Of a stretch of DNA of 64,000 nucleotides, positions 55,566 to 64,000 are shown one piece after another. The notes below the pieces were generated by a model. The model did no database searches and was not told the origin of the DNA. It was given only the letters and a program-made list of their open reading frames with translations. A program made the position numbers and the translations under genes. The stretch is from Saccopteryx bilineata (Eukaryota; Chordata; Mammalia; Chiroptera; Emballonuridae): assembly GCF_036850765.1 (NCBI RefSeq), contig NC_089498.1, forward strand, positions 71,216,305-71,280,304, in the 5' to 3' direction. How positions within the stretch are numbered: position 1 is the stretch's first letter; each line of letters begins with the position of its first letter.

Positions 55566-58500
55566 AGGAAAAAGTTTAAAAGGATCAACTATGAGTTGAT
55601 GCTTCTCATCTCTCTCCCCCCCTTCTAGTCTCTCAAAAAAAGGACTACCTTGTTTATGTACTGTTGGATTTAATTTGCTAAAATTTTGTTAGCATTTCTT
55701 TTTGTATATATGTTTATGAAGGATAGCAGTCTGTAGTTTTCTTGTTATGTCTTTGCTTTAGTTTAAAGATGGGAAGTGTGCTTCACTTTTCTAGAATAAT
55801 TTCTGTAGAGTTGGTATTATTTATTTCTTACATGTTTGGTAGAATTCGCCAGTAGTAGTAGTACGTTAGCTTTTTTTTTTTTTTTTTTTACTAGTTAACT
55901 TTTTTCCCTACCTAGGCAAATATCCAGAGGGCAGGAGCATGATGATGCTCTGTGGATAATACAATACTTTCTGGTGTATTGTAGGACTTATACTTTAAAA
56001 ACAATTCATGTAGAATGTCAATAGTAGTTATCTCTATGGAATAAACACTTAAAACATGAACACTATAATTTTTAAAAATCAAATCAGTTCTAGATCCCTT
56101 GCTTGGTTCTTACCTTCAAGACCTCAATAGGTCATTATTCAAAAGAAAAACTTGAGTTATTTGTAGACACTGTAGGGTTTCTACTTGGTTGATTTATCAC
56201 ACAGCAGAGTTGTTACTTTCTGTGGCACAGCCTACCCTGGATCTAGCAGGATAATTGGATCACCATCCCATCAAAATAGAGCAATTGTGGCTATTTCCTA
56301 GTACTGTGTGAATTTCTAGATTGCCTAGGCTAGATACAGTATGCTGGGGTCGGGCTTACTGGTGTCATGGCCAAATGGAGTATCTCACGGAAAAATTAAT
56401 TGAGCAAGAGAGTGAGAAAAGGTGATGGTGGATCCATTTCTAGATCAGGAAATAAATATTAAGGGAGATTATGTTTGAGACTGGGTGGGCAGAATAATTT
56501 ATAAATTAGTAGTAGGCCAGAGCCCTTCAAGCTTCCCCAGGATCCTGCAAAGGACTTCATAAATAATCTGAGAAGAAAACTGCCCAATCTCAGTACACCT
56601 GTCACTGTGATCTACAGTCCAAGGCACTGAGACTGATCAAGTCACTATAAAAAATTATAAAATAGACATTTTATTTGAAGCCACACCAGAGGTCTTTGTT
56701 GCAGGGGAATACTCAAGTCACCTTTAAACTGTAGGGTTTTTTTGGGTTTTTTGACAGAGAGAGGTATAGATAGGGACAGACATACAGGGAGGGAGAGAGA
56801 CGAGAAGTATTAATTTCTGTAGGATGATGTGGCAGCATGTGCGCATGCACAGATGATGATGTGACACCGTATATACAGCGGAGCAGCCCATGGCCATGCC
56901 ATTCGAGATGTGGACGGTACGGAGGAAAGTTCAGTGTGTTCTGTGGCTCGCTAAATTTGAATCTATGACCAAAGTGCAACGTGAATATCGGCGCGTTTAT
57001 AACAAAGCGCCACCACATAGGAATAACATTACTTGGTGGGATAAGCAGTTGAAGGAAACCGGCAGTTTGGTGGAGAAACCCCATTCTGGTAGGCCATCAG
57101 TCAGTGACAAGTCTGTAGAGGCTATACGGGATAGCTACCTAAGGAGCCCTAAAAAATCTGTGCATGAGCCCACATCGAACTGCACTGAATAGGTATGAAA
57201 CTGGGAGAGTTTTCCTTTTATTTTTATTTATTTATTTATTTATTTATTCATTTTAGAGAGGAGAGAGAGAGAGAGAATGGAAAGACAGAGAGAGAGAAGG
57301 GGGGGAGGAGCTGGAAGCATCAACTCCCATATGTGCCTTGACCAGGCAAGCCCAGGGTTTCGAACCGGCGACCTCAGCATTTCCAGGTCGACACTTTATC
57401 CACTGAGCCACCACAGGTCAGGCAGTTTTCCTTTTTTTATTTATTTATTTTTTATTTTTTATTTTTTTTGTATTTTTCTGAAGCTGGAAACGGGAGAGAC
57501 AGTCAGACAGACTCCCGCATGCGCCCAACCGGGATCCACCCAGCACGCCCACCAGGGGCAACGCTCTGCCCACCAGGGGGCGATGCTCTGCCCCTTCGGG
57601 GCGTCGCTCTGCCGCAACCAGAGCCACTCTAGCGCCTGGGGCAGAGGCCAAGGAGCCATCCCCAGCGCCCGGGCCATCTTTGCTCCAGTGGAGACTTGGC
57701 TGCGGGAGGGGAAGAGAGAGGCAGAGAGGAAGGGGGGGGATGGAGAAGCAAATGGGCGCTTCTCCTATGTGCCCTGGCCGGGAATCGAACCGGGGTCCCC
57801 CTCACGCCAGGCCGACGCTCTACCGCTGAGCCAACCGGCCAGGGCCAGGCAGTTTTCCTTTTATTTGGTGCAGATTTCCCATTTCTGTTGTCTTTTGTTG
57901 CTTTCCTGTGACCGGTCAAAAGTACACCATGACTTTACGGACACACTGTATATACAAATTTCTGAGAAATATGTTATAATAATTAAGTCAAATATTAAAA
58001 AATATATAAAGTCCAAGTGTGCTTTCATGGTAATTAAATGAAATAAATATGACAAAATTAGATTTATTGACATTAAAAACATTTTTATGTTACATTTTTT
58101 AATTTATTTATTCATTTTAGAGAAGAGAGAGAGAGAGAAAGAGAGAATGGGGGAGGAGCAAGAAGCATCAACTCCCATATGTGCCTTGACCAGGCAAGGC
58201 CAGGGTTTTGAACCGGTAACCTCAGCATTCCAGGTCGATGCTTGATCCACTGTGCCACCACAGGTCAGGCCATGTTACATTTTTTGAGTTATGCTTTTTA
58301 GAATTTGTAAAAAAGAGAGGTTAGGCCCTGGCCAGTTGGTTCAGTGGTAGAGCTTCAGCCTGGTGTGCCGGAGTCCCAGGTTCGATTACCAGCCAGGGCA
58401 CACAGGAGAAGCACCCATCTGCTTCTCCACCCCTCCCCCTCTCCTTCCTCTCTGTCTCTCTCTTCCCCTCCCGCAGCCAAGGCTCCATTGTAGCAAAGTT

Positions 58501-61500
58501 GGCCCAGGCGCTGAGGATGGCTCCATGGCCTCTGCCTCAGACGCTAGAATGGCTCTGGTTGCAACAGAGCAATGCCCCAGATGGGCAGAGCATCACCCCC
58601 TGGTGGGCATGCCCAGTAGATCCCGGTCGGATGCATGCGGGAGTCTGTCTGACTGCCTCCCCATTTCCAACTTCAGAAAAATACAAAAAAAAAAAAAGAG
58701 ATTAAAAAATTAAAAAAACAACAAAAATGTTATCTATCTATCTACATACACACACACACACACATATTCTTAGTAAGATTTAGTAAATTTGGCAGGTCCT
58801 GGCGCGAATGTGTTAAGTTTTTTCATCTTGTGTCTATGAGAAACGTGAGCCTGATGTGTCCTAGTGATTTCTTCAATGTGTGAGCATATATTTGAAAGGC
58901 AAACTCTCATTTCCTCGTCAGTACATTGAAGAATTCCTCTCTTTTTACTCTTAATTGTGTTGAGGGTAGAAAATCCTAATTCACATAAATAGGATGTTAT
59001 AAATTATAGTAAAATGTTCAAAGCTTTTTTAGATATTGCCATATATTCTTCTCTTACAGAAATCCAAAAGGCTTCAAGGGACAATTCCTTATATTTAATC
59101 ATCAATTGAAAACCCCTACCATATATATAATCTTAACTTTACACCAAACAAAGGATAGAAGAAACTTGCCTCCAGTCTTTCCGGGGAACATGGGGGTAGT
59201 GTAAATAATCCAGCACCACAGTTTAACAGCCTTTTGCAACCTAATCAGGCGAGTGAGGTGGGGGGTTGGGCAGACTGTCAGCTTACAGCCAATTCCCCAC
59301 ACCTCTGTCCCCCCAAAATCTTAACTCCAAAAACCCTGTTGGATATTTGGTCCCCAACAGGCACATATTTCTCTGGAATACCACAGGGCGCACCTGGAGC
59401 AAACTGAGAACCACTGGCCCAGAGTATGGTCCTGAAATGCCAAGATTGCTGGTTCGTTCCCCCATCAGGGCACAAATGGGAAGCAACCAATAAATATACA
59501 ACTAACTGGAACAACAAATGAATGCTTCCCTCCCTCTTTCTTTCTCCTTTACTGTGTCTTTAAAATCAATTAATTAAAAAAAAGGCTAAATTTTAGTAGA
59601 CCATGATGAAAATTGTAATGTTTTTCTCATCCACGTTCATTGACTGAATTCTTTTTTTTAATAAGTGAAAGATATGTAATTGGTTTTTTAAATGTTTATT
59701 CATTGATTTCAGTGAAAGAGGAAGAGAGAGAGAGGAACATCTGCTGAGACCAGCTCAGCAATGGGTATGCACGAAAGGAAGGCGCTGCAGGACTTAAGAA
59801 AAAACACACAAGACACAACATACAGAAAAGATGAGTACAGGGGTCTGAGAGCCCAGATCTCTGCAAGCCTCATCGTATTTATTCGTGTCTTTGCTCATCA
59901 AGCAAATTAGCAGAGCCTGGGTCAAATTAGTCTACAATGGATTCAGGTGCAGAGAAAGATGAGTAATACCTTTCAGGTATGCAGGAAAATGGCTATAGGG
60001 ATCAGCTGTTTCCTTTAAATAATCTTATCAGTGCTTGCGGGGCAGTGTTCTGCCCCCGCAGGACTTGGGTTCCAAGGTACGCATCAAAGACTTGTTTCAG
60101 GGCAGTCTAACCTCAGATGTTTTCCTACAAACATCAATCTGTTCCTGTTGGTGCCCTGACCGGGGATCAAACCAGCAACCTCTGTACTTGAGGACGATGC
60201 TCTAACCAACTGAGCTACACAGCCAGGGCAACTCTGAATTCTTATTCACGGGTATGTTGTGGGTCTGTGGACCCCAGGTTAAGAATCTGCATTAAAAATT
60301 CTTTGTGCCTGGTTTGTGGTGGTGCAGTGGATAAAATGTTGACCTGGAATGGTGAGGTCGCCAGTTTGAAACCCCGGGCTTGCCTGGTCAAGGCAAGTAT
60401 GACAACCAATCAATGAACAACTAAAGTAAAACAACTGAGTTGATGCTTCTCACTCCATCCCCCACCTCATAAAATCAATAAATAAAATCTTTAAAAACTA
60501 TTTGTTTCCTTATCCTGTTTCCTTTTCTAGGGAAGTAAGCAAATATAGTAGAAACCCAGTCTCAGAAGTTTCCTTGTGAGTGAACTATCCCTAGGGGTGG
60601 GAGGCAGTCTAACCTTGTTCTCTGAAGGAGAGCTAGGCATCCAGTCTTTGAGTTCTGACCGTCTGAACAGGCCTGATTTGCTCTGTACAGAGCCTTATAG
60701 AGTCATATGGCAGAGAACAAAATTAACTTAGTTTTAAAATGTTATTTAGGCCTGACCAGGTGGTAGCGCAGTGGATAGAGCATTGGACTGGGATGCGGAA
60801 GACCCAGGTTCGAGACCCCAACGTCCCCAGCTTGAGCGTGGGCTCATCTGGTTTGAGCAAAAGCCCACCAGCTTGAACCCAAGGTCACTGGCCCCAGCAA
60901 GGGTTTACTTGGTCTGCTGAAGGCCCGCGGTCAAGGCACATATGAGAAAGCAATCAATGAACAACTAAGGTGTTACGCGCAACGAAAAACTAATGATTGA
61001 TGCTTCTCATCTCTCTCTGTTCCTGTCTGTCTGTCCCTGTCTATCCTTCTCTCTGACTCACTGTCTCTGTAAAAAATAAATAAATTAAATTAAAATGTTA
61101 TTTAGTATATAGTCCTGAATCTAATCAGTTTCTTCTTCCTCCTTTATTGGTAACAGAAGAAAGTTGGTGCTATGGAAATCAAAAGAAGTGATCAATAAAA
61201 GACACACGCCCTGGCCGGGTAGCTCAGTTGGTTAGTGTTGTCCTGACATGCCAAGGTTGCGGGTTTGATCACCGGTCAGGGGCCATACAAGAGACAACCA
61301 GTGAATACATAAATAAGTGAAACAACAAATGGATGGTTTCCCCTTTCTTCACTCTCTAAAATCAATTCTTTTTTTTAAGCGAGAAAGACACACAGAAAGA
61401 GGGACAGACAGGGACAGAGGCAGGAAGGGAGAGAGATGAGAAGCCTCAATTCTTTATTTTTTATTTTTTTATTTTATTTATTCATTTTAGAGAGGAGAGA

Positions 61501-63715
61501 GAGAGGGAGGGAGAGAGAGAGAGAGAAGAGAGAGACAGGGGGGAGGAGCTGGAAGCATCAACTCCCATATGTGCCTTGACCAGGCAAGCCCAAGGTTTCG
61601 AACCGGCAACCTCAGCATTTCCAGGTCGACGCTTTATCCACTGCGCCACCACAGGTCAGGCCAGAGAAGCCTCAATTCTTCATTGCATCACCTTAGTTTT
61701 CATAGATTGCTTTCTCATATGTGTCTCAACTGGGGGGCTGTAGCAGACCCAGTGACCCCTTGCTCAAGCCAGCGACCTTGGCTCAAGCCAGCGATGTTGG
61801 GCTTCAAGCTAGCAACCTTTGGGCTCAAGCCAGTGACCATGGGGTCATGTCTATGATCCCATGCTCAAGCTGGTGAGCCCATGCTCAAGCTGGTGATCTC
61901 GGGGTTTCGAACCTGGGTCCTCTATGTCCCAGTCTGGCACTCACTGTGCCACCGCCTGGTCAGGCTAAAATCAATACATTTTTTTTTAAATCAATACATT
62001 TTTAAAAATTAAAAAAAAAAAATCCTTGCTGGTTGGCTCAGAGGATAGAGTGTTGGCCCAGTGTGTGGATGTTCTGGGTTCAATCCCCATTCAGAGCACA
62101 CATGAGAAGCCACCATCAGCTTCTCTCTCTCTCTCCCACTCTCACAGCCAGTGTCTCAGTTGGTCTGAGCATCAACCCTGGGCACTGAGGATAGCTCAGT
62201 TGATTCCAGCATCAGCCTCAAATGGTTGCTGGGTAGATCTCGATTAGGGCACATGGGGGAGTCTGTCTATCTCACTTCCTCTCACTTAAAATAAATAAAT
62301 AAATAAAGATTCCAAATGAAGAATTTTTAGTTGGCTGGATATAATTACAAAGCTATATAATTTTAAGAACTCTGGAAAATATGTATAAACATATGTTTTA
62401 TTGTTTGAAATGGTAAACATTAGGAATCTGACTTAACTAGTGAGCAAAGGTATATAGTTAGTGTCTATAGCATCTTCAGAGTTTTCATAACATAATTTGA
62501 ATAATTGGAATTTGAGAGCTCATCTCCCTTTCTTTAGGTTGAACCAAACAAAAACTGTTGAGAATTTTCCTTTTTAAGAGGTCTCTGGAGATGGTAGGTA
62601 TTTGAAAACATGGTTCTGGCTCATCTTTGTCTCTGTGTATATTATCTATTGCTACATAAAATTTGATCCCCAAATTTAGCACCTTGATAAAACAAACTTA
62701 ATATATTAAGAATCTAAGTGTGGCCTAGTGGTTGCCTCCAGAACAAGTTCAGACTGTTGGCCTGCTGGGGCGGCACTTGAAGGCTCAACCTAGGGAGGAT
62801 CTTTCCATCTCTTATGGGATTGTTGACTGGATTTAGTTCCTTACAGGCTGTTGGTCTGAGGGCTTCAGTTGACCTTCCTCAGTTCCTTGCCACGTAAGTC
62901 TATATGCAGGATGGCATACAACATGGCAATTGGCTTCCCTCTGAGAGAATGGGAGAAGGAACACCCCAAAAAGAATCACAGTGTTCTGTAATCTAATCTT
63001 ATAAGGGACCTTCTGTCACTTTTGGTATATTCTATTTGTAAGTGGCAAGTCACTAAATCTAGCCCATACTTAAAGGGAAGAGATTATATAAGGTCATAGA
63101 TACAAGGAGGCAGGGATCATGAGAGATACATCAGCAGCTGAGTATCACTACATAAGGACATTATTATTTTTATTATTTTTTTTTGTGGGACAGAGTCAGA
63201 GAGAGGGACAGATAGAGAAGACAGACAGGAATGGAGAGAGATGAGAAACATCAATTGTTCGTTGCGTTTCCTTAGTTGTTCATTGATTGATTTCTCATAT
63301 GTGCCTTGACTGGGGGGCTACAGCAGACCGAGGAACCCCTTGCTTGAGCCAGAGACCTTGGGCTCAAGCTGGTGAGCCTTGTTCAAACCAGACGAGCCTG
63401 CGCTCAAGCTGGCGACCTCGGGGTCTCGAACCTGGGTCCTCTACATCCCAATCCGACGCTCTGTCCACTGCACCACCGCCTGGTCAGGCAGGACATTATT
63501 ATTTTAAATAATTCATTGTTAATCAGACTCCAGTAGTTTGATAGGTAAATACTGACTTTGAAATTATGAAAGTTACTTATAAGATTTATATTGTCATTTT
63601 TCTCTTTATTTTACAGAATAATTTGGGTATTTTGTGGTCTGAAAGAGAAGAAATTGAAACAGCACAAGCTTACCTAGAATCATCAGAAGCACTATATAAT
63701 CAGTACATGAAAGAG
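51535..63715 (+). CDS. KIFBP: KIFBP (kinesin family binding protein), 5' part: exons 1-2
   Basis: Two exons (51535-51960, 63617-63715) join in frame to 175 residues. The product begins MANPPWAEIREKFQAALTLS and includes HKNPEKEPYKSKYGARVLLD, VIEFHLGVNHIDTEELSAGE and ESSEALYNQYMKE, close to human KIFBP (621 residues; also KIAA1279/KIF1BP). The rest lies beyond the window. KIFBP is a TPR-type helical protein that binds kinesin motor domains and blocks their microtubule attachment. Its loss in humans causes Goldberg-Shprintzen syndrome (established). Intron 1 is 11.7 kb and full of repeats. The ATG lies in TGGTATGGCG, with G at +4. Confidence 0.97.
52090..52660. other. KIFBP intron 1, mostly unique
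   Basis: No full element is seen. 52550-52650 (CCCTGGCCAGATGGCAGAGG) may be a worn SINE. Confidence 0.4.
52663..53032 (+). repeat. SINE group E, +
   Basis: TAAATTTAAATTTAA is on both sides. Complete head, middle and tail. Confidence 0.87.
53033..53455. other. KIFBP intron 1, unique with a worn L2/MIR-like end
   Basis: 53300-53390 (AACTATGTCTCTGCTATTTA ... TTTGTTGAATAGATG) resembles an L2 3' end. Nothing else is recognised. Confidence 0.45.
53467..53802 (+). repeat. SINE group B, +
   Basis: AAGATTTGAAA is duplicated. Confidence 0.92.
53950..54610 (-). repeat. SINE group B (-) and group E (-)
   Basis: B 53951-54292 with ATTGCTGATTGATTTT duplicated; E 54335-54610 with GCAGTGTTTT duplicated. 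Confidence 0.88.
54672..55250 (+). repeat. Group B SINE pieces, + around a hAT fragment
   Basis: A tail fragment at 54672-54740, then a copy at 54785-55250 lacking its head and interrupted at 54849-54974. It contains a 13-bp C run (55097). Confidence 0.72.
54849..54974 (+). mobile_element. hAT-type MITE fragment inside a SINE
   Basis: Begins CAGGGGTCCCCAAACCTTTT and continues GGGGGCCAGTTCACTGTCCC, then TGACCACCAATGAAAGAGGT, typical of a mammalian non-autonomous hAT family. The right terminus is missing and the middle is deleted. Group B SINE sequence continues on both sides. Confidence 0.65.
55260..55398. mobile_element. Possible hAT remnant
   Basis: GTGTGCCATGAGATGAAAAA, then GGTTGAAAATAGCTG, resembles the degraded end of a hAT MITE. 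No opposite end is found. Confidence 0.35.
55532..55640 (+). repeat. (GT)n and SINE tail fragment
   Basis: About 34 bp of GT, then ATGAGTTGATGCTTCTCATC, the 3' portion of a group B/C element. Confidence 0.7.
55640..55870 (-). repeat. L1 ORF2 fragment
   Basis: TTTAATTTGCTAAAATTTTG, GGATAGCAGTCTGTAGTTTT and TTTGGTAGAATTCGCC are antisense ORF2. Confidence 0.7.
55871..56750. other. KIFBP intron 1, no recognised element
   Basis: About 0.9 kb of apparently unique sequence with no open frame of note. Confidence 0.5.
56752..56814 (-). repeat. SINE group B tail fragment, -
   Basis: GAGAGGTATAGATAGGGACA ... ACGAGAAGTATTAA, cut off where the Tc1/mariner remnant begins. Confidence 0.7.
57213..57423 (-). 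repeat. SINE group C, - inside the Tc1/mariner remnant
   Basis: Flanked by AGTTTTCCTTTT at 57208 and 57424. Confidence 0.92.
57440..57849 (-). repeat. SINE group A, - inside the Tc1/mariner remnant
   Basis: Flanked by GCAGTTTTCCTTTT at 57422 and 57849; inserted at the same target as the C copy. Confidence 0.92.
58090..58270 (-). repeat. SINE group C, -
   Basis: ATGTTACATTTTTT is duplicated. Confidence 0.9.
58323..58700 (+). repeat. SINE group A, +
   Basis: Moderately diverged full copy. AGAGGTTA/AGAGATTA flank. Confidence 0.9.
58730..58764. repeat. TATC/CA microsatellite
   Basis: ATCTATCTATCTACATACAC, then (CA)n, at the broken end of the hAT element. Confidence 0.85.
58770..59416 (-). mobile_element. 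Internally deleted hAT transposon with transposase C-terminus
   Basis: The - strand begins at 59416 with the terminal sequence CAGTGGTTCTCAGTTT, followed by about 300 bp of non-coding 5' sequence. From 59102 to 58770 it then encodes KELSLEAFWISVREEYMAIS, LCELGFSTLNTIKSKKRG and THQAHVSH. These match the conserved C-terminal dimerisation segment of hAT (Charlie/ZBED-type) transposases. One in-frame stop lies at 59004-59006. The zinc finger and catalytic core are missing. The far end is lost in a CA repeat and a SINE. Confidence 0.8.
59417..59585 (+). repeat. SINE group D, + lacking its head
   Basis: Begins at the codon-loop-like GTATGGTCCTGAAATGCCAA, directly against the hAT terminus. Confidence 0.7.
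59686..60232 (-). repeat. SINE group D, - split by the solo LTR
   Basis: Halves at 59686-59741 and 60130-60232 (CTGAGCTACACAGCCAGGGC). Confidence 0.85.
59742..60129 (-). mobile_element. Solo LTR of an endogenous retrovirus (class II-like)
   Basis: 388 bp bounded by TG...CA, with the 6-bp duplication AACATC on both sides (59736-59741 and 60130-60135). Read on the - strand it begins TGTAGG, carries AATAAA (59878-59883) and ends TCTCAGCA. No gag, pol or env remains, so it is a recombination product. It sits inside an older group D SINE. The class call rests only on the duplication size and layout. Confidence 0.85.
60305..60500 (+). repeat. SINE group C, + diverged
   Basis: Head GCCTGGTTTGTGGTGGTGC; longer tail with AATGAACAACTAAAGTAAAA. 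Confidence 0.8.
60751..61090 (+). repeat. SINE group B, +
   Basis: AAAATGTTATTTAG is duplicated. Confidence 0.92.
61206..61967. repeat. SINE group D (+), then group B (-) with nested group C (-)
   Basis: D 61206-61375. B from 61378 to 61967, split by C at 61456-61662. GAAGCCTCAATTCTT is duplicated around the C copy. Confidence 0.87.
62022..62315 (+). repeat. SINE group E, +
   Basis: Head CTTGCTGGTTGGCTCAGAGG; ends in (AATA)n. Confidence 0.83.
62640..63130. repeat. Ancient mammalian repeat, family not settled
   Basis: TATCTATTGCTACATAAAAT ... TTGCCACGTAAGTCTATATG ... CATGGCAATTGGCTTCCCTC resembles a widespread old mammalian repeat. Confidence 0.55.
63165..63490 (-). repeat. SINE group B, -
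   Basis: AGGACATTATTATTTT is duplicated. It lies 126 bp before KIFBP exon 2. Confidence 0.92.
63617..63715 (+). CDS. KIFBP: KIFBP exon 2
   Basis: 33 codons, NNLGILWSEREEIETAQAYL through MKE. The acceptor TTTATTTTACAG follows a good pyrimidine tract; the donor is GTATGC. Phase 0. Confidence 0.96.
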
Positions 63716-63894
63716 GTATGCTGCATGTCAGATACATTTTAAGATTTGATTGAAACTAGTCAAGAATTGATATTAAGAATTCCTCACTCATAATATTAGT
63801 ATATGACTCTTCATTATACTTAGAGACCTCTCTGTAGAGCTGTCTAGGTAGTCATCTAATAGCTGTACTTGTACTGTTACAAGTGATTTAAAAA

Positions 63895-64000
63895 TCTTAA
63901 TTTATTTGATCCTAATGATAATTTGTGAGGTGGATACTTTTATTATCCTTATTTTAGAGATAAGGAAGCAAAGCACAGCAGATTACGGTAAGTGACTTGC
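63895..64000. repeat. MIR (cut by window end)
   Basis: GATCCTAATGATAATTTGTG ... TTATTTTAGAGATAAGGAAG ... GGTAAGTGACTTGC. Confidence 0.7.

Larger units (their letters stand above)
56815..57952 (+). mobile_element. Tc1/mariner-type DNA transposon remnant with N-terminal transposase ORF
   Basis: 56890-57192 encodes 100 residues, MAMPFEMWTVRRKVQCVLWL through SPKKSVHEP, with a helix-turn-helix look (VQREYRRVYNKAPPHRNNI, SGRPSVSDKSVEAIR). The right end (about 57899-57952) resembles a terminal repeat ending GGACACACTGTATA next to TA. The catalytic DDE part is absent and the left terminal repeat is not visible. Two SINEs split the right half. The family is recalled from other mammals and was not searched. 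Confidence 0.65.

Noticed and set aside
1..64000. CRISPR-like regularly spaced repeats
   Set aside because: Repeats are dispersed SINEs, microsatellites and one 82-bp tandem array. None has unique spacers, and the DNA is vertebrate.

Overview
This is a window of placental mammal nuclear DNA, almost certainly from a bat. Split genes with GT/AG introns, AATAAA signals, MIR and L2 fossils and L1 fragments show a mammal. Roughly half the window is tRNA-derived SINEs. Their heads (GCCTGACCAGGCGGTGGCG, GCCTGACCTGTGGTGGCGC, GGCCCTGGCCGGTTGGCTC) do not look like vespertilionid VES elements. I recall them from horseshoe and leaf-nosed bats (Rhinolophoidea, Rhin-type SINEs). The species call is inference and was not searched.

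Gene layout, all on the + strand, matches human 10q22.1 (DDX50 - DDX21 - KIFBP). Positions 1-8020 hold the last three coding exons and 3' end of DDX50, with its introns. Positions 8.0-15.7 kb are intergenic, mostly SINEs with old L2, MIR and L1. Positions 15.74-43.55 kb hold DDX21 complete: promoter, 15 coding exons that join in frame to 784 residues plus stop, and a 2.3 kb SINE-free 3'UTR ending at an AATAAA. Positions 43.6-51.2 kb are intergenic, with L1 and SINE debris and a CDC42 processed pseudogene on the - strand. From 51.28 kb to the window end are the KIFBP promoter, exon 1, a long repeat-filled intron 1, exon 2 and the start of intron 2.

DDX50 and DDX21 are neighbouring paralogues, both nucleolar Gu-type DEAD-box RNA helicases of ribosome biogenesis. 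Their shared GUCT-domain exons have the same sizes (135 and 45 nt), the mark of a tandem gene duplication. KIFBP, a kinesin-binding TPR protein, is functionally unrelated.

Five SINE groups are labelled here: A (about 350-400 bp, GC-rich, head GGTTGGCTCAGCGGTAGAG), B (about 330 bp, head GCCTGACCAGGCGGTGG), C (about 190 bp, head GCCTGACCTGTGGTGG), D (about 160 bp, older, head TAGCTCAGTTGGTTAGAGC) and E (older A-like, ending in a CTCCTCTCACTT-type tail). '+' means the tRNA-like head comes first. SINE ends are accurate to about 10 bp. Most interesting non-gene structures: a 3'-truncated U2 snRNA retrocopy with a perfect 15-bp target duplication, a roughly 0.9 kb polypyrimidine minisatellite grown inside a SINE in DDX21 intron 12, a solo LTR with 6-bp duplications, an internally deleted hAT transposon, a Tc1/mariner-type remnant, an 82-bp tandem triplication, and a palindromic X-box in the KIFBP promoter. 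I see no evidence of a wholly new biological system.
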